A stretch of 64,000 bases of DNA from Nevskia soli DSM 19509 (lineage in GTDB: Bacteria; Pseudomonadota; Gammaproteobacteria; Nevskiales; Nevskiaceae), in assembly GCF_000711955.1 (NCBI RefSeq), contig NZ_KL544000.1, positions 4,608 to 68,607 on the forward strand, written 5' to 3'. The notes below the pieces were generated by a model that saw nothing but the letters and a program-made list of their open reading frames with translations, had not been told where the DNA came from and ran no database searches. Positions 42,763 through 51,070 of this stretch are shown piece by piece. How positions within the stretch are numbered: position 1 is the stretch's first letter; each line of letters begins with the position of its first letter. Position numbers and translations under genes: made by a program.

Positions 42763-43905
42763 ATGAACGCGACGCCAGCGGCAAAACTCTCCGGCCGCGT
42801 GGCCGACCTGCACGCCTCGCCGATCCGCGAAATCCTCGCCGTGATCGACCGTCCCGGCATGGTCTCCTTCGCCGGCGGCCTGCCCGCCGCCGAGACCTTT
42901 CCGGCGCTGGATCTCGCGTCGGTGCCGCAAGCCTGGCTGCAATACGGTGCCACCGAGGGCGAGCCGGCCCTGCGTGAGCGCGTCGCCGCGGACGTCAACG
43001 CCCTTGGCCTGCGCTGCACGCCGGAACAGGTGCTGATCCTGTCCGGCTCGCAGCAGGGCATCGACCTCGTGGCCAAGCTGTTCATCGACCCCGGCACCCC
43101 GGTGGCGCTGGAATCCCCGACCTACCTCGCGGCTCTCCAGGTGTTCCGCTACTTCGGCGCGCGCTTCGTCACGCTCGATCCCGATCAGCCCGGGGCCGGG
43201 CTGCCGGTGGATGCGCCACCGGCCTTCGTCTACGCCATTCCCACCTTCCAGAATCCCACCGGCCGCTGCTACTCCACGGCACAGCGTGTAGCGCTGGCGC
43301 AGGCCTGCGACGAGCGGGGCATCCCCTTGTTCGAGGACGATCCCTACCGCGACCTGGTCTACGACGCCTGCGACCGTACCCCGGTCTGCGCCCGTCTCAA
43401 GCGCGCGTCCTGGATCTACCAGGGTTCGTTCTCGAAGAGCCTGGCGCCCGGCCTGCGGCTCGGCTACATGGTCGCCTCGCCGGACCTGCTGCCCTACCTG
43501 ACCCGCCTCAAGCAGGCCGCCGACCTGCACAGCAACCGCGTCAGCCAGTGGATCGTGCTGAACCAGTTGCAGGACGCGGCGCGGCAGGAGCGCCTGGCGC
43601 GCGTGGTGGAGGTGTATCGCCGCAAGCGCGACAGTTTCGCGCTGGCCCTCCAACGTCATCTCGGCGATGTCGCTAGCTGGGAGATGCCGCCGGGCGGCCT
43701 GTTCTTCTGGCTCAAGCTGAAGCGGCAGGTCGACAGCCGGACGCTGCTGCCGGAAGCGATTGATCGCGGCGTCGCCTTCATGCCGGGCGAGCCGTTCTAT
43801 CCGGACAACCCGCAAAGCTGCGGCGCCCTGCGCCTCAACTTCAGCCATGCCGGCGAAGAACAGGCCGAACGCGGCCTGGCACTGCTGGCACAGTTGCTCG
43901 TCTAG
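42763..43905 (+). CDS. PLP-dependent class I/II aminotransferase (2-aminoadipate/LysN-like)
   Basis: A 380-residue fold-type I aminotransferase. FAGGLPAAETFP near residue 36 is typical of the 2-aminoadipate/aromatic (LysN, MocR-domain-like) subgroup. YGATEGEPALRERVA, SGSQQGIDLVAKLF, the PTFQNPTGRCYS motif with the PLP-binding Asn, EDDPYRDL, and the Schiff-base Lys225 in GSFSKSLAPGLRLGY follow. It lacks the MocR DNA-binding domain. It is regulated by the divergent MarR protein. The exact amino donor and acceptor cannot be told. Its end overlaps the end of the convergent lysR gene by 4 bp. Confidence 0.88.
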   Translation: MNATPAAKLSGRVADLHASPIREILAVIDRPGMVSFAGGLPAAETFPALDLASVPQAWLQYGATEGEPALRERVAADVNALGLRCTPEQVLILSGSQQGIDLVAKLFIDPGTPVALESPTYLAALQVFRYFGARFVTLDPDQPGAGLPVDAPPAFVYAIPTFQNPTGRCYSTAQRVALAQACDERGIPLFEDDPYRDLVYDACDRTPVCARLKRASWIYQGSFSKSLAPGLRLGYMVASPDLLPYLTRLKQAADLHSNRVSQWIVLNQLQDAARQERLARVVEVYRRKRDSFALALQRHLGDVASWEMPPGGLFFWLKLKRQVDSRTLLPEAIDRGVAFMPGEPFYPDNPQSCGALRLNFSHAGEEQAERGLALLAQLLV

Positions 43906-44816
43906 CGCTGCGCTCCGGCGCCATTGGCGCCGATCGGCAGATGGCGCTGGAAACATTCCACCGCGGTGCGCGCGGCGGGGCCGGCGAGTTCGGGCCGCAC
44001 CAGCACCAGGTGCAGCGGCACCGTGCGCGTGCCGCCGGGTGACAGCGGCAGGGCCTGTAGCGCGCCGCTGCGCAGCGACTCGGCCACCAGGTGTTCCGGC
44101 AGCCAGGCGTAACCCAGCCCGGCACGCACCGTGGCCAGCGAGGCTTCCATGCTGCTCACCGTGCAGCGGCGATCCGCGCCGAGCCAGCCCTCGTTGCGCG
44201 GATTCCTGACGCCGGAGTCGCGCACCACCACCTGCACATGACGCACCAGATCCTCGATGCTGAGCGGGCGCGCCGGCTGCAGCAGAGGATGCTCCGGGCT
44301 GGCCACGGCGATGAACTCGATGTTGAGCAGGAACTCGCCCAGAAAGCCGGATGGCAGGCGCGAGGTCACCACCACGTCGGCGGTATTGTCGGTGATCGCC
44401 TCCTCGGCGCCGGAGAGTACCGCGTCGGACAGCTGCATCTGCGTATTCGGACATAGCTGCTGCAGCTCGGCGACGATGCTGAGCAGGCGCTGGCGCGGAA
44501 AGGCCACGTCCACCACCAGTCGCAGCTGCGGCTCCCAACCCTGCTTCAGCTTCTGTGCCAGCGCCTCCAGCGTGTCCAGGTCGCGCAGCAGCGGCCGCGC
44601 CCGCTTCAGCAGGGTCTGGCCATGCGGCGTCAGTACCGCCTTGCGGCCTTCCACCACCAGCAGGGGCAGATCCAGTGCCTCCTGCAGCCGCGCCACGGCG
44701 TAGCTCACCGCCGACTGGCTCTTGTTCAGCGCCGCCGCCGCCTGGGCGAAGCCGTCGTGATCGACGATCGCCGCCAGCACGGTCCATTGCTCCAGAGAGG
44801 TTCTCGCCAGCGGCAC
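43902..44816 (-). CDS. LysR family transcriptional regulator
   Basis: A 304-residue LysR-type regulator. The winged HTH reads LEQWTVLAAIVDHDGFAQAAAALNKSQSAVSYAVARLQEALDLPLLVVEGRKAVLTPHG (residues 8-66), followed by a linker helix and a substrate-binding domain with ITDNTADVVVTSRLP and LATVRAGLGYAWLPEHLV. It is divergent from the pirin gene, with a long inverted repeat in the intergenic region, so the pirin gene is its likely target. Confidence 0.92.
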   Translation of the reverse strand: MPLARTSLEQWTVLAAIVDHDGFAQAAAALNKSQSAVSYAVARLQEALDLPLLVVEGRKAVLTPHGQTLLKRARPLLRDLDTLEALAQKLKQGWEPQLRLVVDVAFPRQRLLSIVAELQQLCPNTQMQLSDAVLSGAEEAITDNTADVVVTSRLPSGFLGEFLLNIEFIAVASPEHPLLQPARPLSIEDLVRHVQVVVRDSGVRNPRNEGWLGADRRCTVSSMEASLATVRAGLGYAWLPEHLVAESLRSGALQALPLSPGGTRTVPLHLVLVRPELAGPAARTAVECFQRHLPIGANGAGAQR

Positions 44817-44825
44817 GGGCTAATC

Positions 44826-44877
44826 TATCGAATTTATGAATTGATTGGATGCAAATATTGCGCTTTTTTATTCGATA
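44826..44877. promoter_or_regulatory. Inverted repeat in the lysR-pirin divergent promoter
   Basis: TATCGAAT (44826-44833) and ATTCGATA (44870-44877) are perfect inverted copies 36 bp apart. The AT-rich spacer includes a second, looser dyad (AATT...AATT). This layout fits two contact points for a tetrameric LysR regulator. Confidence 0.5.
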
Positions 44878-44915
44878 AGCAAGGCATATCTTCTCCTCAC
44901 CAACAGGAGATTCCC

Positions 44916-45650
44916 ATGAATACCATCAGCAACGCAGTCAGGAACGAAGTCCGTCGCAGCAAGGAACGCGGCCACGCCGACCACGGCTGGCTCAACTCCT
45001 ACCACAGCTTTTCCTTCGCCGATTATTTCGATCCGCAGCACATGGAATACGGCCCGCTGCGCGTGATCAACGAGGATCGCGTCAAGCCCGGCGCCGGCTT
45101 CGGCACCCACGGTCACCGCGACATGGAGATCATCAGCTACGTCCTCTCCGGCGAACTGGCCCACAAGGATTCGATCGGCAACGGTTCGGTGATCCGGCCC
45201 GGCGACGTGCAGCGCATGAGCGCCGGCTCCGGCATCCGCCACAGCGAGTTCAATCCCTCGGACAGCCAGCCGGTACACTTCCTGCAGATCTGGATCCAGC
45301 CCAATGTGCACGGCATCCAGCCCAGCTACGAAGAGAAGCGCTTCGCCGAGGCCGACAAGCGCGGCCAGCTCCGGCTGATCGCCTCGCCGGATGGCGCCGC
45401 CGGCTCGGTGCTGATCCACCAGGACGCCAGGCTGTATGCCGGGCTGTTCAACGGTGTCGAGCAGGCCGCGCTCGAAGTGCCGGAGGGCCGTCGCATCTAT
45501 CTGCACGTGGCGCGCGGCGCGATCGACGCCAACGGCGTCGAGCTCGCGGCGGGCGATGCGCTGAAGCTGGCCGATGTCTCGAAGCTGACGCTGCGCAACG
45601 GCCATGATGCCGAAGTGCTGGTGTTCGACTTGCCGCAGGACGTGGAATAA
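44916..45650 (+). CDS. Pirin family bicupin protein (YhhW-like quercetinase)
   Basis: A 244-residue pirin-family protein. The metal site seen in E. coli YhhW can be placed: His65 and His67 in GTHGHRDMEI, His109 and Glu111 in SGIRHSEFNPSD. HGWLNSYHSFSFADYFDPQHM at the N terminus is diagnostic. YhhW has quercetin 2,3-dioxygenase activity in vitro; the natural role is unclear. The ATG at 44916 has a CAGGAGA site. It is controlled by the divergent LysR protein (inferred) and ends in a strong hairpin. Confidence 0.92.
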   Translation: MNTISNAVRNEVRRSKERGHADHGWLNSYHSFSFADYFDPQHMEYGPLRVINEDRVKPGAGFGTHGHRDMEIISYVLSGELAHKDSIGNGSVIRPGDVQRMSAGSGIRHSEFNPSDSQPVHFLQIWIQPNVHGIQPSYEEKRFAEADKRGQLRLIASPDGAAGSVLIHQDARLYAGLFNGVEQAALEVPEGRRIYLHVARGAIDANGVELAAGDALKLADVSKLTLRNGHDAEVLVFDLPQDVE

Positions 45651-45695
45651 GCGGATGCCCACCGCCGCCACTCGATGGCGGCGGTGGGCATCCGC
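45651..45695 (+). terminator. Perfect 20-bp stem hairpin right after the pirin stop
   Basis: GCGGATGCCCACCGCCGCCA pairs perfectly with its complement across a CTCGA loop, starting on the base after the TAA. No U-tract follows. It may be a factor-assisted terminator or a 3' stabiliser. Confidence 0.7.
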
Positions 45696-45748
45696 CGGGA
45701 ACGCTGGAATCGCGCAGGCGTTTGCAACAAGCCAAGGGGAGCGAGGAC

Positions 45749-47125
45749 ATGAATGGACAGGGTGAACAATTGCTGGAGAGCGTCGCCGCGACCTCGTGTG
45801 CGGCGGCGCTGGCGCAGGATGCGAAGCATTTCGGCAGCGCCGCTTCGCTCGATGAACTGGACGTGTCGTGGGAGCGCTGCATGCGCCAGCACCGGCTCGA
45901 TCCGGACGGCGGCAACGGTCCACGGATTCTGTCGTCGGCGGAAGTGAAGCGCCTGCGCGCACCGCTGGAGCAGACTCTCGCGGCCGCGCAGGAAGAGATC
46001 AACGCCTTGCATGCCATGGTGCGGCCCCTGGGCTACGCCACGTTGCTCGCCGATCCCGGCGGCGTCATCATCGAGCGCTACTGCCGCGCCGAGGATGCCG
46101 GGCGTTTCGCCGACTACGGCACGCAGCCCGGCGCGGTGTGGACCGAGCAGGCCGAAGGCACCAACGGCATCGGCACCTGCATCGTCGAGCAACGCCCGCT
46201 GAGCGTGCACCGCCAGCAGCACTTCAACCAGCGCTACGCCGGCCTCAGTTGTTCCGGCGCGCCGATCTTCGATGCCGCGGGCAAGCTCAAGGCCGTGCTG
46301 ACCCTCGCCAGCCATGCCGGTGAAATCTCGGAGCGTTCCCACCAGCTGGCCCTGGCCCTGGCCACTTACTGGAGCCGCGCCATCGAGGAGCGCGACTTCC
46401 GCGAAAGCCACCGTCGCCACTGGACCTTCGCGCTGGAGCCGGCGGCAGGCAATGCCCCGGCGGTACTGCTGGCGGTGGATGCCGACCATCGCATCGTCGC
46501 CGCCGATCGTCACGCGCGCCGCGCGCTGGCACTGCCCGCCTCGCGCATCGATGCAGGCATCCACCTGCGCGACGTGTTCGACCGCTACCCGGTATCGCTG
46601 CGCGGCAAGGGCGCCGAGGACCTCGCCGTTTCCCTGCGGCGCAACGAGAGCGGTGCGCAATGGCAGGGCGTGGCCACTCCGCCGGAAGCCGGCGGCGGCG
46701 CTTACCGAAGCGCCACTCGTTCCGCGCTGCACACCCGTCCGCGGCTGGCGCAACTGTCCGCCTCACGGCCCGCGTCCGCACAGACCCTGCCGCGCGGCGG
46801 CCTGCCGCCCGGAATCCTGCGCAGCCTGGACCAGTACATCCGCAACAATCTTGAACGGAACCTGCCGGTGGAGGCGCTCGCCGCCGTGGCGGGTCTTTCA
46901 CCCACTCACTTCGCACGCGCCTTCAAGAACAGTGTCGGCGTTACGCCGCATCATTACCTGACGCAACAGCGCGTGGAGAAGGCGGCGCAACTGCTGGCCG
47001 AGTCCGATCGCAGCATGGCGGAGATCGCCCAGGCGGTCGGCTTCTCCGACCAGAGCCACCTGAGCCGCCGCTTCACCCGCCTCGTCGGCACCACCCCCGG
47101 TGCCTATCGGCACGCGCGGCGCTAG
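45749..47125 (+). CDS. Chimeric regulator: AcoR-like GAF sensor with AraC-type HTH
   Basis: A 458-residue regulator. Residues about 25-215 resemble the N-terminal half of the acetoin regulator AcoR: the LDELDVSWERCMRQHRLDPDG opening, a helix, and a GAF domain with QAEGTNGIGTCIVEQRPLSVHRQQHFNQRYAGLSCSGAPIFDAAGKLKAVLTL. A PAS-like segment follows (VLLAVDADHRIVAAD). Instead of the sigma-54 AAA+ module, the protein ends in two AraC HTH motifs (LPVEALAAVAGLSPTHFARAFKNSVGVTPHHYL, residues about 375-455). The ATG has a GCGAGGAC site. It probably activates the downstream eight-gene module. Confidence 0.87.
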   Translation: MNGQGEQLLESVAATSCAAALAQDAKHFGSAASLDELDVSWERCMRQHRLDPDGGNGPRILSSAEVKRLRAPLEQTLAAAQEEINALHAMVRPLGYATLLADPGGVIIERYCRAEDAGRFADYGTQPGAVWTEQAEGTNGIGTCIVEQRPLSVHRQQHFNQRYAGLSCSGAPIFDAAGKLKAVLTLASHAGEISERSHQLALALATYWSRAIEERDFRESHRRHWTFALEPAAGNAPAVLLAVDADHRIVAADRHARRALALPASRIDAGIHLRDVFDRYPVSLRGKGAEDLAVSLRRNESGAQWQGVATPPEAGGGAYRSATRSALHTRPRLAQLSASRPASAQTLPRGGLPPGILRSLDQYIRNNLERNLPVEALAAVAGLSPTHFARAFKNSVGVTPHHYLTQQRVEKAAQLLAESDRSMAEIAQAVGFSDQSHLSRRFTRLVGTTPGAYRHARR

Positions 47126-47148
47126 CGGCGCTAGAGAAAACAGCAGCC

Positions 47149-47176
47149 TTGTACAAACCCCGGCGCATTTGTTCAA
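47149..47176. promoter_or_regulatory. Direct repeats TTGTACAA / TTGTTCAA upstream of the hydrolase module
   Basis: TTGTACAA (47149-47156) and TTGTTCAA (47169-47176) lie 20 bp apart, two helical turns, on one face of the DNA. This spacing suits the two HTH motifs of an AraC monomer pair. They lie 113-140 bp before the first gene of the module. Confidence 0.5.
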
Positions 47177-47288
47177 TCCCGTCGCTGAGCCAGCGGTAAC
47201 TATGGATGCCCCAGGAAGAGCACACCCAAGCCGGCCCGCCGCACCGATGGCGACCGGATTGCCCGTCAATGCGAGTCAGGAGAACATC

Positions 47289-47993
47289 ATGTCCAACAGT
47301 TCAGGCCGGGCCAAGCGCAGCGAAAAAGGCTTGCTGACCCCCGACAATTGCGTCGTCACCATCATCGACCTGCAGCCGCAGATGCTGTTCGGCGTGGCCA
47401 ACTTCGACCGCCAGTCGATCATCAACAATAACCTCGTCCTGACCAAGGCGGCCAAGGTCTTCGACGTGCCGGTGATCCTGTCCACGGTCGAGACCAAGGC
47501 TTTCAGCGGCAATATGTGGCCGCAGATCCAGGCGGTGTATCCCGAACAGGCGCCGATCGAGCGCTCCAGCATGAACTCCTGGGACGACGAGAACTTCGTC
47601 GCCGCGGTGAAGAAGAGCGGCCGCAAGAAGATCGTGCTGGCCGGGCTGTGGACCGAGACCTGCGTGGCGCTGCCGACGGTGCAGGCGATCCACGACGGCT
47701 TCGAGGTCTACGTGGTCGAGGACTGCTGCGGCGACGTCAGCCAGCTGGCCCACGACAACGCCATGAAGCGCGTCATCCAGGCCGGCGCCAAACCGGTCAC
47801 CGCCCTGTCGGTGATGCTCGAGTGGCAGCGCGACTGGGCCCAGCGCGACAGTTATGACGCCGTCATGGACATCGTGAAGAATCATTGCGGCGCCTACGGC
47901 GTGGGCGTGGAATATGCCTATACCATGGTGCACGGGGCGCCGCAGTCGGTTTATCCGGAGTACAAGGTGCCGGCCGCCGCTCCGCACAAGTAA
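47289..47993 (+). CDS. Isochorismatase-like cysteine hydrolase (YcaC-like)
   Basis: A 234-residue hydrolase of the isochorismatase superfamily. Asp27 (TIIDLQPQM), a lysine in VAAVKKSGRKKIVLAG and Cys125 (LWTETCVALPTVQA) form the expected Asp-Lys-Cys triad. YcaC-type sequences include STVETKAFSG and VEDCCGDVSQLAHDNAMKR, which are present. Substrates of YcaC are unknown; related enzymes act on amides and carbamates. The ATG has a CAGGAGA site. It is the first gene of the module downstream of the AcoR/AraC regulator. Confidence 0.9.
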   Translation: MSNSSGRAKRSEKGLLTPDNCVVTIIDLQPQMLFGVANFDRQSIINNNLVLTKAAKVFDVPVILSTVETKAFSGNMWPQIQAVYPEQAPIERSSMNSWDDENFVAAVKKSGRKKIVLAGLWTETCVALPTVQAIHDGFEVYVVEDCCGDVSQLAHDNAMKRVIQAGAKPVTALSVMLEWQRDWAQRDSYDAVMDIVKNHCGAYGVGVEYAYTMVHGAPQSVYPEYKVPAAAPHK

Positions 47994-48029
47994 CGTCCGC
48001 ACCACCCGACCATCGAAAGGAAACCAGCC

Positions 48030-48851
48030 ATGCCCACCATCAGCACCCGCGACGGAACCGCTATCTACTACAAGGACTGGGGCAGCGGTCAGCCCATCGT
48101 CTTCAGCCACGGCTGGCCGCTGAGCGCCGACGCCTGGGAAGACCAGATGGTGTTCCTGGCCTCGCATGGCTATCGCTGCATCGCCCATGACCGCCGCGGC
48201 CACGGACGCTCCGGCCAGCCCTGGGAAGGCAACGAGATGGATACCTACGCCGACGACCTCGCCGCCCTGGTCGAAGCGCTGGACCTGAAGGACGCCGTTC
48301 ATGTCGGCCACTCCACCGGCGGCGGCGAAGTCGCCCGCTACATCGGCCGGCACGGCACCAAGCGCGTGGCCAAGGCCGTGCTGATCGGCGCGGTGCCGCC
48401 GCTGATGCTGAAGACCGCGGCCAATCCCGGCGGCCTGCCGCTGGAAGTGTTCGACGGCATCCGCGCCGGCGTGCTGGCCGACCGCTCGCAGTTCTTCAAG
48501 GACCTGACGATCCCGTTCTACGGCTACAACCGTCCGGACGCCAAGGTTTCGGAAGGCGTGCGCGATTCGTTCTGGATGCAGGGCATGCAGGCCGGCTTCA
48601 AGGGCGTGCTCGACTGCATCAAGGCCTTCTCCGAAACCGACTTCAACGAAGACCTGAAGAAGTTCGACGTGCCCACCCTGATCCTGCATGGCGACGACGA
48701 CCAGATCGTGCCCATCGCCGACTCGGCCCTGCTCTCGGCCAAGCTGGTCAAGGGCGCGCGCCTGGTGGTCGTCAAGGGGGCGCCGCACGGCCTGTGCACC
48801 ACCATGAAGGACCGGGTCAACGCCGAACTGCTCGCCTTCATCAAGGAATAG
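48030..48851 (+). CDS. Alpha/beta hydrolase (non-heme chloroperoxidase/arylesterase type)
   Basis: A 273-residue alpha/beta hydrolase. It has the oxyanion-hole FSHGWPLSADAWEDQM, DRRGHGRSGQPW, the nucleophile Ser95 in VGHSTGGGEVARYI, an acid in LHGDDDQIVPI, and the histidine in GAPHGLCTTM. These are the marks of the cofactor-free haloperoxidase/arylesterase group, which hydrolyse esters and, with peracid formation, can oxidise halides in vitro. An AAAGGAAA site precedes the ATG. It lies 36 bp after the isochorismatase-like gene and is likely co-transcribed with it. Confidence 0.92.
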   Translation: MPTISTRDGTAIYYKDWGSGQPIVFSHGWPLSADAWEDQMVFLASHGYRCIAHDRRGHGRSGQPWEGNEMDTYADDLAALVEALDLKDAVHVGHSTGGGEVARYIGRHGTKRVAKAVLIGAVPPLMLKTAANPGGLPLEVFDGIRAGVLADRSQFFKDLTIPFYGYNRPDAKVSEGVRDSFWMQGMQAGFKGVLDCIKAFSETDFNEDLKKFDVPTLILHGDDDQIVPIADSALLSAKLVKGARLVVVKGAPHGLCTTMKDRVNAELLAFIKE

Positions 48852-48902
48852 GCGGGGGCGGGGCGTAGCGGTTTGCCCGGTGCCGGATCAAGGAGCCTCA
48901 CC

Positions 48903-49202
48903 ATGAAGCCTTATCTCATCTCCCTCGGCGCCGGCCTGCTGGTCGGCATCGTCTACGCCCTGCTCAATGTGCGATCACCGGCGCCGCCGGTGATCGCCCT
49001 GGTGGGCCTGCTCGGCATCCTGGTGGGCGAGCAGGTGGTGCCGGTGATCAAGCGCGCGCTCGGCCCCGAGCCGGTGACCACCGCCTGGATCAGCACCCAG
49101 TGCGGCCCGCACGTGCTGGGCGATCTGCCGGCGGCGCCGAAGCCGGATTGCGTGGAGCCGGCCAAGCCCGGCAACGCGCCCGGCAACGGCGGTGCGCCAT
49201 GA
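48903..49202 (+). CDS. XapX domain-containing small membrane protein
   Basis: A 99-residue protein. Residues 1-50 contain the XapX pattern (YLISLGAGLLVGIVYALLNVRSPAPPVIALVGLLGILVGEQ), two membrane helices with the conserved RSPAPP turn. A proline/glycine-rich tail with two cysteines follows. The function of XapX proteins is unknown; they often sit with xanthine/urate or hydrolase genes. The ATG has a GGAGC site. The stop overlaps the amidohydrolase start (ATGA). Confidence 0.82.
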   Translation: MKPYLISLGAGLLVGIVYALLNVRSPAPPVIALVGLLGILVGEQVVPVIKRALGPEPVTTAWISTQCGPHVLGDLPAAPKPDCVEPAKPGNAPGNGGAP

Positions 49203-51061
49203 GCGCCGCCGCCGAGTTGATCGTCCGCAACGCCAGGATCACCACGCTCGATCGCGGCAAGCCTCAGGCCAGCGCGCTGGCGGTCGGCGCCGGCGTGCTG
49301 CTCGCCGTGGGCGACGAGGCGGAGGTGATGCGCTTTGCCGACGCCGGCACGCGCATCGTCGATGCCGGGCAGCGCCGCCTCATCCCCGGCCTGATCGACT
49401 CGCACATCCACGTCATCCGCGGCGGCCTCAACTACAACCTGGAGCTGCGCTGGGACGGCGTGCCCTCGCTGGCCGACGCCATGCGCATGCTGAGGGAACA
49501 GGTCGCGCGCACACCCTCGCCGCAGTGGGTGCGCGTGGTCGGCGGCTTCAGCGAGCAGCAGTTCGCCGAGAAGCGCCTGCCGACGCTGGACGAGCTCAAT
49601 GCCCTGGCGCCGGAGACGCCGGTCTTCATCCTGCATCTCTACGACCGCGCCCTGCTCAACCGCGCAGCCCTGCGCGCCGCCGGCTATACGCGCGACACGC
49701 CCAATCCCCCGGGCGGCACCATCGTCAAGGACGCGGCGGGCGAGCCCAGCGGCCTGATGCTGGCCCAGCCCAATGCCATGCTGCTTTACACCGCCCTGTC
49801 GAAAGGGCCCAAGCTGCCCTACGAGCAGCAGCTCAACTCAACCCGACATTTCATGCGCGAGCTGAACCGGCTCGGCATCACCTCGGTGATCGACGCCGGC
49901 GGCGGCTTCCAGAATTATCCCGACGACTACAAGGTCATCGACACCTTGCACCGCGAGGGGCAGCTCACGCTGCGCATCGCCTACAACCTGTTCACGCAGA
50001 AGCCCAGGGAAGAGGTCGCGGACTTCGTCGGCTGGACCGGCAACAACCGCTATCAGCAGGGCGACGACTTCTACAAGCTCAACGGCGCCGGCGAGATGCT
50101 GGTGTTCTCGGCGGCGGACTTCGAGGACTTCCGCGAGCCGCGCCCGGAGTTGCCGGCGAGCATGGAAGGCGAGCTGGAAGCGGTGGTGCGCGTGCTGGCG
50201 GCCAAGCGCTGGCCCTGGCGCCTGCACGCCACGTATGACCAGACCATCGGCCGTGCGCTGGATGTGTTCGAGAAGGTCGACCGCGACATTCCGCTGGCCG
50301 GCATCCACTGGTTCTTCGACCATGCGGAAACGGTGACCGACCGTAACCTGGAACGCATCGCCCGCCTTGGCGGCGGTGTCGCCGTGCAGCATCGCATGGC
50401 CTACCAGGGCGAGTACTTCGTCCAGCGCTACGGCGCCGCCGCGGCCGGGCGCACGCCGCCGTTCAAGCGCATGCTGGAGATGGGCGTGAAGGTCGGCGCC
50501 GGCACCGACGCCACCCGCGTCGCCAGCTACGATCCCTGGAATGCCCTGTACTGGCTCAGCACCGGCAAGACCCTCGGCGGCCTGTCGCTGTATCCGACCG
50601 CCAATTGCGTCGACCGGGAAACAGCCCTCCAGCTCTATACCCAGGCCAACACCTGGTTCTCCAACGAGGAGGGCCTGAAGGGCCAGTTGATCGCCGGCCA
50701 GCTCGCCGATTTCGCGCTGCTCTCGGAAGACTATTTCTCGGTGCCGGAATCGCGCATCCGCCAGATCGTCTCGGTGCTGACCGTGGTCGGCGGCAACATC
50801 GTCCACGCCGACCAGGACTTCAGCGACCTGAATCCGCCGCTGCCGCCGGCGCTGCCCGACTGGTCGCCGGTCAACTCAGGCAGCCGTTACTGGAAAGACC
50901 TGGCGCCGAACACCGCGGCAAGTGTGAGCAGCGCCTGTGCTTGCAACAGCGCCTGCGGCGTGCACCAGCATGCGCACGCCTATGCGCGCGAAGCGCCGGT
51001 GGCCGATGCGGACCGCGCGAGTTTCTGGGGCGCGCTCGGCTGTTCGTGCTGGGCGTTTTGA
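49199..51061 (+). CDS. YtcJ-like metal-dependent amidohydrolase with Cys/His-rich tail
   Basis: A 620-residue amidohydrolase_3 family enzyme. RNARITTLDRGKPQASALAV is the N-terminal strand; the metal-binding HxH is in IPGLIDSHIHVIRGG. Further features are HATYDQTI, HWFFDHAETV, VGAGTDATRVASYDP with the catalytic Asp, and the ADFALLSEDYFSVPE re-entry strand. After the usual family end, about 45 residues are added that are rich in Cys and His (CACNSACGVHQHAHA, GCSCWAF), perhaps for metal binding. Substrate unknown. Start coupled to XapX by ATGA. Confidence 0.87.
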   Translation: MSAAAELIVRNARITTLDRGKPQASALAVGAGVLLAVGDEAEVMRFADAGTRIVDAGQRRLIPGLIDSHIHVIRGGLNYNLELRWDGVPSLADAMRMLREQVARTPSPQWVRVVGGFSEQQFAEKRLPTLDELNALAPETPVFILHLYDRALLNRAALRAAGYTRDTPNPPGGTIVKDAAGEPSGLMLAQPNAMLLYTALSKGPKLPYEQQLNSTRHFMRELNRLGITSVIDAGGGFQNYPDDYKVIDTLHREGQLTLRIAYNLFTQKPREEVADFVGWTGNNRYQQGDDFYKLNGAGEMLVFSAADFEDFREPRPELPASMEGELEAVVRVLAAKRWPWRLHATYDQTIGRALDVFEKVDRDIPLAGIHWFFDHAETVTDRNLERIARLGGGVAVQHRMAYQGEYFVQRYGAAAAGRTPPFKRMLEMGVKVGAGTDATRVASYDPWNALYWLSTGKTLGGLSLYPTANCVDRETALQLYTQANTWFSNEEGLKGQLIAGQLADFALLSEDYFSVPESRIRQIVSVLTVVGGNIVHADQDFSDLNPPLPPALPDWSPVNSGSRYWKDLAPNTAASVSSACACNSACGVHQHAHAYAREAPVADADRASFWGALGCSCWAF

Positions 51062-51070
51062 GACCGCACC

